Positions 16,656 to 26,404 of a stretch of 44,970 nucleotides of DNA are shown in pieces (position 1 is the first letter of the stretch; every line of letters starts with the position of its first letter). The notes beneath the pieces are model-generated. The model made no database searches. It was not told where the DNA came from and saw only the letters and a program-made list of their open reading frames with translations. The position numbers were made by a program, and so were the translations under genes. Source of the DNA: Propionibacteriales bacterium (GTDB taxonomy: Bacteria; Actinomycetota; Actinomycetes; Propionibacteriales; Nocardioidaceae); assembly GCA_009377795.1 (NCBI GenBank), contig WHTJ01000031.1, forward strand, positions 1 to 44,970, given 5' to 3'.

Positions 16656-17665
16656 CGGTGCCACCGTCCCGACTCGCGCACGATCAGCTCGGTGGGCAGG
16701 ACGACCCGGCGGGGCGAGGTGTGCTCACCGTGGATCCGGGAGAACAGCAGGTCGGCCGCGACCGTTCCCAGCTCTACCGGCTGCTGGGCGACGACACTGA
16801 TCGCGGGCGAGAGCATGTCGGCCAGCTCGAAGTCGTCGAATCCGACGAGGGCGGGCGCCGTGGTCTGTCCTCGGAGCGCCCGCAGCGCCTCGACGGTGAC
16901 CCGGTTGTTCCCGGTGATGAGCGCGGTGACCGCGGGCTCTCGCGCCGTCCAGTCGTCCAGGAGCTCGCGGATGGCGTCGGCGCTGTGCGGGCCCATCGCG
17001 ACGACGTCCGCCGGGCGGTCGTGGCGGGCCATGGCGGTGCGGAAGCCCGCCAGGCGGCGCTGGGCCGTCCAGAACTGGGGATCGTCCCCGAGGAAGCCGA
17101 TGCGCTCGTGGCCGAGGGCCATCAGGTGGTCGACCGCGCTGCGCATGCCGCCCTCGTTGTCGGCGAGCACGGTATCGGACTCCACGCCGGTCGCCGGACG
17201 GTCGACGAACACGACCGGCAGGCCGCGGGCGACCTCGTCGGCGAGCCACTTGTGGTCGGACTGCGCGGGGACGATGATCAGGCCGTCCACCCGGCGGGCG
17301 AGAAACGCCCCGGCGATGGCCTGTTCGCGGTCCGGCAAGCCCTCGGCCGATGCGGTGATGAGTACGTGGTCCTGCCTCCGCGCCACGCGCTCGCACGCTG
17401 CTGCGACGGCGGAGTAGAACGGGTTCGCGAGGTCTTCGACGATCAGTCCGATGCTCGCCGTACGTCCGCTGCGCAGTCGCATCGCGCCGTCGTTGCGGCG
17501 GAATCCCAGCTCCTTGATCGCCGCGCGCACGCGCTCGGCGGTCTCGGGACGCACGTTCGGCTCCCGGTTGACGACGCGGGAGACGGTCTTCAGGGAGACC
17601 CGCGCGCGGCTGGCGACATCCACCATCGTCGGCCGGGCGCGACGACGGCGAGACAACGTTGTCAT
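16652..17665 (-). CDS. LacI-family transcriptional regulator
   Basis: The 337-aa repressor-type protein has an N-terminal HTH (TMVDVASRARVSLKTVSRVVNREPNVRPETAERVRAAIKELGFRRN) and hinge, followed by a periplasmic-binding-like sensor domain (ASIGLIVEDLANPFYSAVAAACERVA; GLIIVPAQSDHKWL; DNEGGMRSAVDHLMALGHERIGFLGDD; PALVGFDDFELADML). ATG 17665 lies inside a perfect palindrome (17652-17663), which suggests it represses its own operon. It is the first gene of the sugar-uptake operon (lacI-manA-SBP-permeases). A sugar or sugar phosphate should be the inducer. Confidence 0.92.
   Translation of the reverse strand: MTTLSRRRRARPTMVDVASRARVSLKTVSRVVNREPNVRPETAERVRAAIKELGFRRNDGAMRLRSGRTASIGLIVEDLANPFYSAVAAACERVARRQDHVLITASAEGLPDREQAIAGAFLARRVDGLIIVPAQSDHKWLADEVARGLPVVFVDRPATGVESDTVLADNEGGMRSAVDHLMALGHERIGFLGDDPQFWTAQRRLAGFRTAMARHDRPADVVAMGPHSADAIRELLDDWTAREPAVTALITGNNRVTVEALRALRGQTTAPALVGFDDFELADMLSPAISVVAQQPVELGTVAADLLFSRIHGEHTSPRRVVLPTELIVRESGRWHR
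17652..17663. promoter_or_regulatory. LacI-family operator candidate GACAACGTTGTC
   Basis: This is a perfect 12-bp dyad with the central CG step typical of LacI-family operators. It covers codons 1-5 of the lacI gene itself (ATG is 17665-17663). Repressor bound here would block the operon's transcription start. No second exact copy was seen in the window. Confidence 0.6.
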
Positions 17666-17764
17666 GACATGAGCATGCGGTGTCCGGCCGGGCCGCGTCA
17701 AGGTCGGATCGGCGGCTTCCCGTCGGGTGACCTCGCCAGCCCGGCGCGTCCGCGTGCCCGCGGG

Positions 17765-17910
17765 CTGTCTTGGGGGATTGGGTCGGGAAACGGTGGTCGG
17801 TCCGCGGGTTCTGGGACTGTCTTGGGGGATTGGGTCGCGAGACGGCGGTCGGTCTGCATCCTGGAACCGTCGTACGGCACTGGGTCGGAAGACGGTGGTG
17901 GGGTGGGGCG
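17765..17910. repeat. Three imperfect tandem repeats of about 50-52 bp
   Basis: Copies begin near 17765, 17817 and 17867. The first two share CTGTCTTGGGGGATTGGGTC, then a G/A-rich ACGGYGGTCGGTC segment. The third keeps only ACTGGGTCGG and GACGGTGG. The 257-bp gap between the LacI gene and the GNAT-Nudix gene (17666-17922) holds nothing else recognisable. Confidence 0.7.
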
Positions 17911-17922
17911 TGCGGTGCGTGC

Positions 17923-18951
17923 TCAGGCCTCGTCGAGTGGGTAACCGTTCTCCAGATACCGTGTCCCGCTGGTGGTTGCCGCGAGGATGGCGAGGATGCG
18001 GCGTACGGTGAAATCCGCGCAGCGCTCGCGGATCTGGTCCGGGTCGCAGAACTCCGCGCCACGGATCTCGCGCGGCTCGAACGTGAGCTGCCGCTCCATG
18101 CCCGCCTGATGGACACCGCCGTCGAACACGAACGTGCAGGCGTCGTCCCAGCCGCCCCACGTGGGCAGCCAGTCGACCACCAGCAGCCGGCCGGGGGTGA
18201 CGTCGAACGCGAGCTCCTCGGAGACCTCGCGGCGGGCCGCCGCACGCGGCGACTCGCCGTCCTCGACCACGCCGCCGGGCAGATCCCAGTCCGGCTTGTA
18301 CGTCGTGTGGCACATCAGCAGGCGGAAGTTCTCGTCCCGGATGGCCATCTGGGCGATCGCCCGCTTCCTGGGGAGCGCCGAGTTGAGCAGAGCACGGAAG
18401 CCCTCGGGCTCGCCCGGGTCGAGGTCGCTCGCCAGCCGGCCGAGCAGGACGAAGTCCCGGCGGGCGCCCGCGACCTCGCTGCGGCCGCGGGTCACGCCCT
18501 CCTTGCGCAGGCCCGCCCGCATGGCGACCCGCAGCGAGCGCCGGTTGTCCTGTTCGACGTACGCCTGGATGCGCTGCATGCCCAGCTCGTCGAAGCAGTA
18601 CTGCACCAGCAGGCGCACCGCATGCGTGCCGTAACCCCGGCCGCGGTACGGCGCATAGATCGTCCAGGACAGTTCGCCGAGCGCGTCGCCTTGATCGCGC
18701 ACCTCCACGTTGCCGACCGGCCGGCCGTCGCGTTCGACGAGGAAGTTCACCACTCTGCGCTCGTCGGCGTACCCCTGTCGCCACTCCTCCACCGCCTCGG
18801 CGAGCCCCCCACGCGGAGGAAAGCCGGGAAAGCCGAACCAGTGGACCATCTCGTCGTCGGCCAACGGGTGTACGACGTCGATGTCGCTGTCGCGCCATGG
18901 TCGCAACACCACGACACCGTCGTTCAGTGTGGGCTGCTCAGGTCCGCTCAC
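17923..18951 (-). CDS. GNAT acetyltransferase-Nudix hydrolase fusion protein
   Basis: The 342-aa protein joins two domains. Residues about 10-170 are a GNAT acetyltransferase (VVVLRPWRDSDIDVV at the start, acetyl-CoA loop YRGRGYGTHAVRLLVQYCF, C-terminal RSLRVAMRAGLRKEGVTRG). Residues about 195-320 are a Nudix domain with DWDLPGGVVEDGESPRAAARREVSEELAFDV, which fits GX5EX7REUXEE but has Ala for the last Gly. It may acetylate one metabolite or protein and hydrolyse a nucleotide-linked compound. Substrates are unknown. GTG 18951 is preceded by TAGGCT at 6 nt, suggesting a leaderless transcript. Repeat copy 5 lies between its start and the glgB stop. Confidence 0.85.
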   Translation of the reverse strand: MSGPEQPTLNDGVVVLRPWRDSDIDVVHPLADDEMVHWFGFPGFPPRGGLAEAVEEWRQGYADERRVVNFLVERDGRPVGNVEVRDQGDALGELSWTIYAPYRGRGYGTHAVRLLVQYCFDELGMQRIQAYVEQDNRRSLRVAMRAGLRKEGVTRGRSEVAGARRDFVLLGRLASDLDPGEPEGFRALLNSALPRKRAIAQMAIRDENFRLLMCHTTYKPDWDLPGGVVEDGESPRAAARREVSEELAFDVTPGRLLVVDWLPTWGGWDDACTFVFDGGVHQAGMERQLTFEPREIRGAEFCDPDQIRERCADFTVRRILAILAATTSGTRYLENGYPLDEA

Positions 18952-18957
18952 CCGGCC

Positions 18958-18963
18958 AGCCTA
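18958..18963 (-). promoter_or_regulatory. -10 box (TAGGCT) for leaderless GNAT-Nudix gene
   Basis: On the reverse strand TAGGCT ends 6 nt before GTG 18951. No ribosome site is present. The box sits 3 bp from repeat copy 5. Confidence 0.45.
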
Positions 18964-18966
18964 CGA

Positions 18967-19015
18967 TCGTGCCGAGATTGCAGTTCTGGCCGTCTTCTTC
19001 GGCCGCTCGGCGCGG
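18967..19015. repeat. Core-repeat copy 5
   Basis: The core has one change (CGTGCCGAGATTGCA), followed by GTTC and TGGCCG. CTCGGCGCG at 19006-19014 is a shortened inverted arm. It lies between tandem genes, 11 bp after the glgB stop on the reverse strand. Confidence 0.65.
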
Positions 19016-19025
19016 ATGGGGCGGC

Positions 19026-21179
19026 TCAGCCGTCGTACCGGAGCCAGATCACGCCCAGCGGCGGGAGCCGGACGGTCGCCGACGCCGGACGGTCGTGCCA
19101 GGCGGTCTCCTCGGCCTGGACCGCGCCGAGGTTCCCGACCCCGGAGCCGCAGTACGCCTCGGAGTCGGTGTTGATGATCTCCGACCACGTGCCGGCCGCG
19201 GGCAGCCCGATCCGGTAGTGCTCATGCGGAACGGCCGCGAAGTTGGCCACCACCGCGACCTGCTGGCCGGAAGCATCACCTCGCAGGAAGCTGAACACGT
19301 TGCCCACGGCGTCGTTGGCGTCGATCCAGGAGAAGCCGGCCGGCTCCTGGTCCAGGGCCCACAACGCCGGATGCTCGCGATAGGCCCGGTTGAGATCGCG
19401 TACGAGCGACTGCACTCCGCGGTGGTCGACATGCTCGACCAGCCACCAGTCCAGCTCACGCTCCTCCGACCACTCGGCCTCCTGTCCCAGCTCGGACCCC
19501 ATGAACAGCAGTTGCTTGCCGGGATGCCCCCACATGAAGGCGAGGTAGGCCCGCAGGTTCGCCAGCTGCTGCCACCGGTCTCCGGGCATCTTGCGGACAA
19601 GCGTGCCCTTGCCGTGTACGACCTCGTCGTGTGAGATCGGAAGCACGTAGTTCTCGGAGTACGCGTACATCATCGAGAACGTCAGCTGCTGGTGATGAAA
19701 CTGCCGGTGGATCGGATCGTGCGACATGTAGGCCAGCGAGTCGTGCATCCACCCCATGTTCCACTTCATTCCGAAGCCCAGACCGCCGAGATGCGTCGGC
19801 CTGGTCACCCCTGGCCACGACGTCGACTCCTCCGCGACGGTGACGATCCCGGGGAACCGCTTGTAGCAGGTGGCGTTCATCTCCTGGAGGAAGTCGACCG
19901 CCTCGATGTTCTCCCGTCCGCCGTAGACGTTCGGCTTCCATTCGCCCTCCTCGCGTGAGTAGTCGAGGTAGAGCATCGAGGCGACCGCGTCCACTCGAAT
20001 GCCGTCGACGTGGAACTCCTCCAGCCAGTACAGCGCGTTCGCCACCAGGAAGTTGCGCACCTCGCTCCGGCCGAAGTCGAAGATCAGCGTCCCCCAGTCC
20101 GGGTGCTCGCCCCTGCTCGGGTCGCCGTGCTCGTAGAGGGTGGTCCCGTCGAATCGGGCCAATGCCCATGCGTCCTTGGGAAAATGCGCCGGTACCCAGT
20201 CGACGATGACCCCGATGCCGGCCTGATGCAGCCGGTCGATGAGGAGGCGGAGGTCGTCGGGGTCGCCGTAACGGGACGTCGGCGCGTAGTACGACGTCAC
20301 CTGGTAGCCCCAGGACCCGCCGTATGGGTGCTCCATCACGGGCAGCAGCTCGACGTGCGTGAACCCCATGTCCACGATGTAGTCGACGAGCTCGGTCGCC
20401 AGGTCACGGTACGACCGGCCGCACCGCCACGACCCGAGATGCAGCTCGTAGATCGCGAGCGGGCTCTCCTGCGGCCCCCGTGTCGCCCGCCGGTCCAGCC
20501 AGTCCGCGTCGCCCCACGAGTATGCGGACTCGAAGACGACGGACGCGTTGGAGGGCGCGGGCTCGGCATAGAACGCGAGCGGGTCGGCCTTCTCCCGCCA
20601 GACCCCGTCGGCGCCGAGCACGTCGAACTTGTAGCGGGTCCCGAGGCCGACGTCGGGCACGAACAGCTCCCACACGCCGCTCGACCCCATCGACCGCATC
20701 GGGTGCGGCGTGGAGTCCCAGTGGTTGAAGTCGCCAGCGACCCGGACCCCGCGCGCGTTGGGCGCCCACACCGAGAACGACGTCCCCACCACCTCGCCCT
20801 GCGTGGTGTCGTAGCGCCGGACGTGCGCGCCGAGCACGCGCCACAGCTGCTCGTGCCGGCCCTCGCCGATCAGGTGGAGGTCGACCTCTCCCAGGGTCGG
20901 CAGGAAGCGGTACGGATCGTCGGTGCGCGTGACGTTCCCGTCGTACTCGACCTCCAGCCGGTAGTCGGGCACCTCGGGGCCGGGGAGCGTGCAATGCCAG
21001 ATGCCACGATGCTCGTGCTCCAGCCCGTGCCGGCTGTCGGCGGTGACCACGGAGACAGCCGAGGCGAGCGGGCGGAGCACCCGCACCTCGACGCCGTCGG
21101 GCGCGGCGTGTGCTCCGAGCACCGCGTGCGGTTCGGTGTGCGTGCCCTCGACGATGGAGTCGAGCTCGGCGGGGTTCAT
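19026..21179 (-). CDS. glgB: 1,4-alpha-glucan branching enzyme (GH13)
   Basis: The 717-aa protein has an N-terminal carbohydrate-binding domain ([18 protein letters not shown]), a second CBM48 domain ([22 protein letters not shown]), and a GH13 barrel with [33 protein letters not shown] (nucleophile Asp), [13 protein letters not shown] (acid Glu) and [13 protein letters not shown]. It adds alpha-1,6 branches to the maltosyl chains made by GlgE. ATG 21179 overlaps the pep2 stop (ATGA). It is the last gene of the glgE-treS-pep2-glgB operon, the same order as in Streptomyces and related to mycobacterial arrangements. Confidence 0.96.
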   Translation of the reverse strand: MNPAELDSIVEGTHTEPHAVLGAHAAPDGVEVRVLRPLASAVSVVTADSRHGLEHEHRGIWHCTLPGPEVPDYRLEVEYDGNVTRTDDPYRFLPTLGEVDLHLIGEGRHEQLWRVLGAHVRRYDTTQGEVVGTSFSVWAPNARGVRVAGDFNHWDSTPHPMRSMGSSGVWELFVPDVGLGTRYKFDVLGADGVWREKADPLAFYAEPAPSNASVVFESAYSWGDADWLDRRATRGPQESPLAIYELHLGSWRCGRSYRDLATELVDYIVDMGFTHVELLPVMEHPYGGSWGYQVTSYYAPTSRYGDPDDLRLLIDRLHQAGIGVIVDWVPAHFPKDAWALARFDGTTLYEHGDPSRGEHPDWGTLIFDFGRSEVRNFLVANALYWLEEFHVDGIRVDAVASMLYLDYSREEGEWKPNVYGGRENIEAVDFLQEMNATCYKRFPGIVTVAEESTSWPGVTRPTHLGGLGFGMKWNMGWMHDSLAYMSHDPIHRQFHHQQLTFSMMYAYSENYVLPISHDEVVHGKGTLVRKMPGDRWQQLANLRAYLAFMWGHPGKQLLFMGSELGQEAEWSEERELDWWLVEHVDHRGVQSLVRDLNRAYREHPALWALDQEPAGFSWIDANDAVGNVFSFLRGDASGQQVAVVANFAAVPHEHYRIGLPAAGTWSEIINTDSEAYCGSGVGNLGAVQAEETAWHDRPASATVRLPPLGVIWLRYDG

Positions 21180-22573
21180 GGCGTGTCTTCGGGCCGGTCC
21201 GATCGGGCCAGCCGCGCGATGGCGGCCAACGGAATGGGGAGCCAGGTCGGGCGGTTGCGGGACTCGTAGACGACCTCGTAGACCGCCTTGTCGGTCTCGT
21301 AGGTCCGGATCAGCACATCCTGGTCGCGCGGGTCGCCGCCGGACTCCTCGGCGTATCCCTCGCAGAACGCCGCCCGGTTGCGCTGGGCCCACTCCCGGGC
21401 CCGGAACGCGATCTGCTGGTCGTGCGGATGGTCGACCAGCAGCGTCGCCGCGGCGTAGTCGAACGACCGCAGCATGCCGGCCACGTCGCGGACCGGCGAG
21501 TCGGGTTCGAGCCGCTCCGCCAGGGGCTTCGCCGGCTCGCCCTCGAAGTCGATCAGCTTCCAGCCCTTGACCGTGCGCAGGGTCTGCCCCAAGTGCAGGT
21601 CGCCGTGTATCCGGTGCGCCCTGACGGACGCGTCGAATGCGGCCAGCTCGTCGAACGCCTCCCGCAACGCGGGTGCGTACCGGCCGAGCTCGGGTACGAT
21701 CTCGACCGCCGCGTCCAGCCGGGAGCGCATGTCGTTCGCCAGCACCTCGAGCTGGCGGTGCCCCCACTGGACCTCGCCGAGGCCCTCTGCCATGTACGCG
21801 TGTACCGCGGCGGTCGCCGCGCCGAGACGGTGGGCCTCGGCCGCGAAGTCCCCGCCCACCTCGTCGGCATGGAGGTCCGCCTCGGCGTACAGGTCGCGCA
21901 CACTCGTGAGGGCGAGCGTCCAGCCGTCGGTGGCGGTACGCAGAAACTGTTGCAGCATCGCGAGATCGGCGGTATGCCCGCCCTCCCAGGTCGCCGTGAT
22001 CCAGCCGTAGAGCTCGGCCACGTGCTCGACCTTCTGGAGCGTCAGCTCCCGGTGGATCTCGATGTCGGGGTTGTGTCCCGGTGCGACCTTGCGGAACACC
22101 TTGAGCAGGGCCTCCTCGCCGTACGCCAGGGAGGAGTTGCTCTGCTCGACGGGAAGCAGCAGCGACGGCGCGTCGATCGTGGTGTCCACGTCGTCGAGCC
22201 GGTGGAAGCTCAACCCCTCGACCTCACGCTGGTCGAGTATTCCGCGCAGCAGATGCTTGGTGGCCCGGTGGTCGTGCAGGGCGTCGTAGACGAACACCTC
22301 GCCGAGCTCGGGCTCGGTCCAGGCGCCGATGAGTGCGTGTACGAGGTGCTCCTGAGCATCGTCGTAGTACGCGAGCGGGACCTGGTAGAGGTCGGACTCG
22401 CCGTTGTCGTAGACGACGGCGAACAGCTCGATCCGGAACGCCGGGCGTTCGTCCTCCGCGGAGAGCCAGAGAAACGGCGTACGTTCGGTAACCCGGAAGC
22501 GGCGACCCTTGCCGCCGAACCACCGTTGCTGGCCGATGTAATCGTGGAGAGGCTGGCTGAACGCCTCGGTCAC
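21176..22573 (-). CDS. pep2: Maltokinase
   Basis: The 465-aa protein phosphorylates maltose to maltose-1-phosphate with ATP, giving the GlgE donor. It shows [16 protein letters not shown] near the N-terminus, [26 protein letters not shown], the catalytic loop [12 protein letters not shown] and metal-binding [37 protein letters not shown]. The length is usual for actinobacterial Pep2/Mak. GTG 22573 overlaps the treS stop (GTGA) with GAGGAGGG 9 nt upstream. In some bacteria TreS and this kinase are fused. Here they are separate but translationally coupled. Confidence 0.95.
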   Translation of the reverse strand: MTEAFSQPLHDYIGQQRWFGGKGRRFRVTERTPFLWLSAEDERPAFRIELFAVVYDNGESDLYQVPLAYYDDAQEHLVHALIGAWTEPELGEVFVYDALHDHRATKHLLRGILDQREVEGLSFHRLDDVDTTIDAPSLLLPVEQSNSSLAYGEEALLKVFRKVAPGHNPDIEIHRELTLQKVEHVAELYGWITATWEGGHTADLAMLQQFLRTATDGWTLALTSVRDLYAEADLHADEVGGDFAAEAHRLGAATAAVHAYMAEGLGEVQWGHRQLEVLANDMRSRLDAAVEIVPELGRYAPALREAFDELAAFDASVRAHRIHGDLHLGQTLRTVKGWKLIDFEGEPAKPLAERLEPDSPVRDVAGMLRSFDYAAATLLVDHPHDQQIAFRAREWAQRNRAAFCEGYAEESGGDPRDQDVLIRTYETDKAVYEVVYESRNRPTWLPIPLAAIARLARSDRPEDTP

Positions 22574-24282
22574 GGTGATGAGCCCTCCTCGGGTCGTGGT
22601 AACCGGAACCAGTAGAACCCATAGCCGCCGAGCGTGAGCAGGTAGGGCAGCTCGCCGATCCGGGGAAATCTCACCCCGCCCAGGAGCTCGACCGGCTCGA
22701 CGCCTTCGAACCGGCGAAGGTCCAGCTCGACCGGCTGCGGGAAGCGGGAGAGGTTGTTGACGCAGAGCACCACGTCGTCCCCGAACTCGCGGACGTAAGT
22801 GAACACGCTCGGATTGGAGCCACCGAGGTCGGCGAAGCTGCCCATGCCGAAGGCCGGATGTTCCTTGCGGGCGTGGACCATCCGGCGGGTCCAGTGCAGC
22901 AGCGAGGAGGTGTTCTCGAGCTCGGTCTCGACGTTGACCCGCTGGTATCCGAAGACCGGGTCCATGATGACCGGCAGATTGAGCTTGCCGGGCGTCGCCG
23001 AGGAGAAGCCGGCGTTGCGGTCGAGTGTCCACTGCATCGGGGTGCGTACGCCGTCCCGGTCACCGAGCCAGATGTTGTCTCCCATGCCGATCTCGTCACC
23101 GTAGTACAGGACCGGGGAACCCGGCAGGGACAGCAGCATCGCGGTGAACAGCTCCATCTGGTTGGCGTCGTTCTCCAGCAGGGGCGCCAGCCGTCGCCGG
23201 ATGCCGATGTTGGCCTTCATCCGTGGGTCCTTGGCGTACTCGGCCCACATGTAGTCCCGGTCCTCGTCGGTCACCATCTCGAGGGTCAGCTCGTCGTGGT
23301 TGCGCAGGAAGATCCCCCACTGGGCGTTCTTCGGGATGTCGGGTGTCTGTTCGAGGACCTCCGAGATCGGGTAGCGGGACTCCCGGCGTACGCCCATGAA
23401 GATGCGGGGCATCACCGGGAAGTGGAAGCACATGTGGCACTCGTCGCCGCCGGTGTCGAAGTCGCCGAAGTAGTCGACGACGTCGGCCGGCCACTGGTTT
23501 GCCTCGGCGAGCAGCACGCGGTCGGCGTAGTGCTCGTCGACGTATGCGCGGACGCGTTTGAGGAACTGATGCGTCTCGGGAAGGTTCTCGCCGTTCGTGG
23601 CGTCGCGCTCGTAGAGATAGGGCACGGCGTCCAGCCGGAACCCGTCGATGCCGAGATCCAGCCAGAAGCTGAGCGCCTCGAACATCGCGTCCTGGACCGC
23701 CGGGTTGTCGAAGTTGAGGTCCGGCTGGTGGCTGTAGAAACGATGCCAGTAGTACTGGCCACGCACCGGATCCCATGTCCAGTTCGACGTCTCGGTGTCG
23801 ACGAAGATGATCCGCGCCTCCGACCAGCGGTCGTCGGTGTCGGACCACACGTAGAAGTCGCCGTACGGGCCGTCCGGGTCCTGTCGGGACTGCTGGAACC
23901 ACTCGTGCTGGTCCGAGGTGTGGTTCATGACGAAGTCGCCGATGATCCGGATGCCGCGCGAGTGCGCCGCGTCGAGCAGTTCCTTGAAGTCGTCGAGGGT
24001 GCCGACGTTGGGCTGGGGTGTGATGTAGTCGGAGACGTCGTAGCCGCCGTCGCGCAACGGCGACATGTAGAACGGCGGCAGCCAGAGGCAGTCCACGCCG
24101 AGCCACTCGATGTAGTCGAGCTTCTCGGTGAGTCCGCGGAAGTCGCCGATTCCGTCGCCGTCGGAGTCCTTGAACGAGCGCACCAGGATCTCGTAGAAGA
24201 CGGCCCGCTTGTACCAGTGCGGATCGTGGTCGGGAAGCCCCTCCGCGGTGTGCGGCAGGTCGGGGTTCGGAGTGTCGCTCAC
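22570..24282 (-). CDS. treS: Trehalose synthase/maltose alpha-D-glucosyltransferase (GH13)
   Basis: The 570-aa protein interconverts trehalose and maltose. It has WYKRAVFYEILVRSFKDSDGDGIGDFRGLTEKLDYIEWLGVDCLWLPPFY, the catalytic region GIDGFRLDAVPYLYERD (nucleophile Asp), VLLAEANQWP (acid Glu) and FLRNHDELTLEMV, then the C-terminal beta domain ending GYGFYWFRL. GTG 24282 abuts the glgE stop, with AAGGA about 9 nt upstream. Coupling to maltokinase drives flux from trehalose towards maltose-1-phosphate. Confidence 0.96.
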   Translation of the reverse strand: MSDTPNPDLPHTAEGLPDHDPHWYKRAVFYEILVRSFKDSDGDGIGDFRGLTEKLDYIEWLGVDCLWLPPFYMSPLRDGGYDVSDYITPQPNVGTLDDFKELLDAAHSRGIRIIGDFVMNHTSDQHEWFQQSRQDPDGPYGDFYVWSDTDDRWSEARIIFVDTETSNWTWDPVRGQYYWHRFYSHQPDLNFDNPAVQDAMFEALSFWLDLGIDGFRLDAVPYLYERDATNGENLPETHQFLKRVRAYVDEHYADRVLLAEANQWPADVVDYFGDFDTGGDECHMCFHFPVMPRIFMGVRRESRYPISEVLEQTPDIPKNAQWGIFLRNHDELTLEMVTDEDRDYMWAEYAKDPRMKANIGIRRRLAPLLENDANQMELFTAMLLSLPGSPVLYYGDEIGMGDNIWLGDRDGVRTPMQWTLDRNAGFSSATPGKLNLPVIMDPVFGYQRVNVETELENTSSLLHWTRRMVHARKEHPAFGMGSFADLGGSNPSVFTYVREFGDDVVLCVNNLSRFPQPVELDLRRFEGVEPVELLGGVRFPRIGELPYLLTLGGYGFYWFRLPRPEEGSSP

Positions 24283-26256
24283 CTAGCGGGTCCTTTGCAC
24301 TGTCAGGACGTGGGCGGGCTCGTGCGCGGGGTCGAGGCGCACGTAGTTGTGCTCCGCCCATCGCCATTTCTGGCCGGTGATCTCGTCATGTACGTGGAAG
24401 GTGTCGTGCCAGTCCATGCCGAGCGCCGGCATGTCGAGATGGACCGTGGTCTCCCGGGTCGCATGCGGGTCGAGGTTGAGGACCACGATCAGGGTGTCGT
24501 CGCCCTCCCTCTTCGAGTAGGCGATGATCGACCGGTACTCCGGGTCGTGGAAGGCGATGTTGCGCAGCCGCTGCAGCGCGGGGTGCGCGCGGCGGATCTG
24601 GTTGAGCCGGGTGAGGTACGGCGCCAGGGACCGGCCCTCGGACTCGGCCCGCTGCCAGTCGCGCGGCTTGTACTGGTACTTCTCGGAGTCGAGGTACTCC
24701 TCCGAGCCCGGTGTGACCGCGACGTGCTCGAACAGCTCGAACCCGGAGTAGACCCCCCAGCTCGGTGACGCGGTCGCGGCGAGGGTCGCCCGGATCTTGA
24801 ACGCGGCGGGCCCGCCGTACTGGAGGTAGGCGTTCAGGATGTCGGGTGTGTTCACGAAGAGGTTCGGGCGGAGTACCGGGCTGGTGTGGTGGGCGAGCTC
24901 GGTGAGGTACTCCTCCAGCTCCGCTCTCTCGTTGCGCCACGTGAAGTACGTGTAGGACTGGTGGAATCCGACCATCGCGAGGGTCCGCATCATCGCCGGC
25001 ACGGTGAACGCCTCGGACAGGAATACGACGTCCGGGTCGGTCTCGCGGATCTCGGCGAGCAGCCGCTGCCAGAACGGCACCGGCTTGGTGTGCGGGTTGT
25101 CCACACGGAAGATGCGTACGCCGTGGTCCATCCAGTGCCGCAGGACCCGGAGCACCTCGGCGTAGATCCCCTCCGGGTCGTTGTCGAAGTTGACCGGGTA
25201 GATGTCCTGGTACTTCTTCGGGGGGTTCTCGGCGTAGGCGATGCTCCCGTCGGCGCGCCTGGTGAACCACTCGGGATGCTCGGTCGCCCAGGGGTGGTCG
25301 GGTGCGCACTGCAGTGCGAGGTCGAGCGCGATCTCGAGGCCGAGGTCGTTCGCCCGCGCCACGAAGGCGTCGAAGTCCTCGAGGCTGCCGAGGTCGGGGT
25401 GGATCGCGTCGTGCCCGCCCTCGTCGGAACCGATGGCCCAGGGTGAGCCGGGGTCGCCGGGGTGGCAGACGAGGGTGTTGTTGGGCCCCTTGCGGTTGAT
25501 CGTGCCGATCGGGTGGATCGGCGGAAGGTAGGCCACGTCGAATCCCATGTCCGCGATCGCGTCGAGCCGCTTCGCGGCGGTGTCGAAGGTGCCCGACGCC
25601 CAGGTCTGGGTCCGGTCGTCGTACGTCGCGCCCTCCGAGCGGGGGAAGAACTCGTACCACGAGCCGTACAGTGCGCGCTCGCGGTCGGCGTAGAACGGGA
25701 ACGGGCCCTCGCGGGTGACCAGCTCGCGCAGCGGGTAGCTGCCCAGCACCTCGTCCACGTCGGGGCCGACGGCCGCGGCGAACCTGGCCTGTACCGGCCG
25801 CTCGGTGTCGCGCAGGGCTGCGACGGCGTCGGTCAGGACGCGCCGCTCCGGCTTGGCCGACCTGGGAAGCGCCGCGGCCGCGCGCTCCAGGACCAGCGCG
25901 CCCTCGGCGAGCATCAGCTCGACGTCGATCTCGGCCGGGATCTTGATCTCGGCGGCGTGCCGCCAGGTGGCGACCGGGTCGCTCCACGCCTCGACCGAGA
26001 AGCCCCAGCGCCCTTCGGCGTCGGGTGCGACCAGGGCCTGCCACTCATCGGGGTTCGCGCCGGTGGGGCGCATGAGCTGCAGCGGACGGTCCTTCCCGTC
26101 CGGACCGTGCAGCACCACGCCCGCGCCGAGGGCATCATGGCCCTCGCGGAACACCGTCGCGGTCACCGGGAACCGCTCGCCGGGTACGGCCTTCGCGGGC
26201 AGCCGGCCGCGGTCCACGACCGGGCTGATGTCAACAATCGGTATGCGTCCAACCAT
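24283..26256 (-). CDS. glgE: Alpha-1,4-glucan:maltose-1-phosphate maltosyltransferase
   Basis: The 657-aa GH13_3 enzyme extends alpha-glucan with maltosyl units from maltose-1-phosphate. The active site is Asp386 (GVRIFRVDNPHTKP) and Glu415 (VVFLSEAFTVP). Other family blocks are YGSWYEFFPRSEG, FDVAYLPPIHPIGTINRKGPNN, KKYQDIYPVNFDND and NTPDILNAYLQYGGPAAFKIR. It is first in the operon. ATG 26256 is preceded by TAGGTT at 8 nt, so a leaderless transcript is likely. It is divergent from a drug-type ABC exporter, whereas in S. coelicolor the divergent neighbour is glgP. Confidence 0.97.
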   Translation of the reverse strand: MVGRIPIVDISPVVDRGRLPAKAVPGERFPVTATVFREGHDALGAGVVLHGPDGKDRPLQLMRPTGANPDEWQALVAPDAEGRWGFSVEAWSDPVATWRHAAEIKIPAEIDVELMLAEGALVLERAAAALPRSAKPERRVLTDAVAALRDTERPVQARFAAAVGPDVDEVLGSYPLRELVTREGPFPFYADRERALYGSWYEFFPRSEGATYDDRTQTWASGTFDTAAKRLDAIADMGFDVAYLPPIHPIGTINRKGPNNTLVCHPGDPGSPWAIGSDEGGHDAIHPDLGSLEDFDAFVARANDLGLEIALDLALQCAPDHPWATEHPEWFTRRADGSIAYAENPPKKYQDIYPVNFDNDPEGIYAEVLRVLRHWMDHGVRIFRVDNPHTKPVPFWQRLLAEIRETDPDVVFLSEAFTVPAMMRTLAMVGFHQSYTYFTWRNERAELEEYLTELAHHTSPVLRPNLFVNTPDILNAYLQYGGPAAFKIRATLAATASPSWGVYSGFELFEHVAVTPGSEEYLDSEKYQYKPRDWQRAESEGRSLAPYLTRLNQIRRAHPALQRLRNIAFHDPEYRSIIAYSKREGDDTLIVVLNLDPHATRETTVHLDMPALGMDWHDTFHVHDEITGQKWRWAEHNYVRLDPAHEPAHVLTVQRTR

Positions 26257-26264
26257 CGGTTCCG

Positions 26265-26270
26265 AACCTA
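26265..26270 (-). promoter_or_regulatory. -10 box (TAGGTT) for the glgE operon
   Basis: On the reverse strand TAGGTT ends 8 nt before ATG 26256, with no ribosome site. It should drive glgE-treS-pep2-glgB as one transcript. Confidence 0.5.
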
Positions 26271-26404
26271 GCGGCGTTCGTCGCCATATGCACGGAGGGG
26301 AACACCCCGGTTACGGGAGTATTTCGGGGGAGTGGTCCGGGGTGACCTGCGGGAAGACTCCGAGGTACGCCGTACCCGACGTTCCGACGGCTCCGTGCGC
26401 TCGC

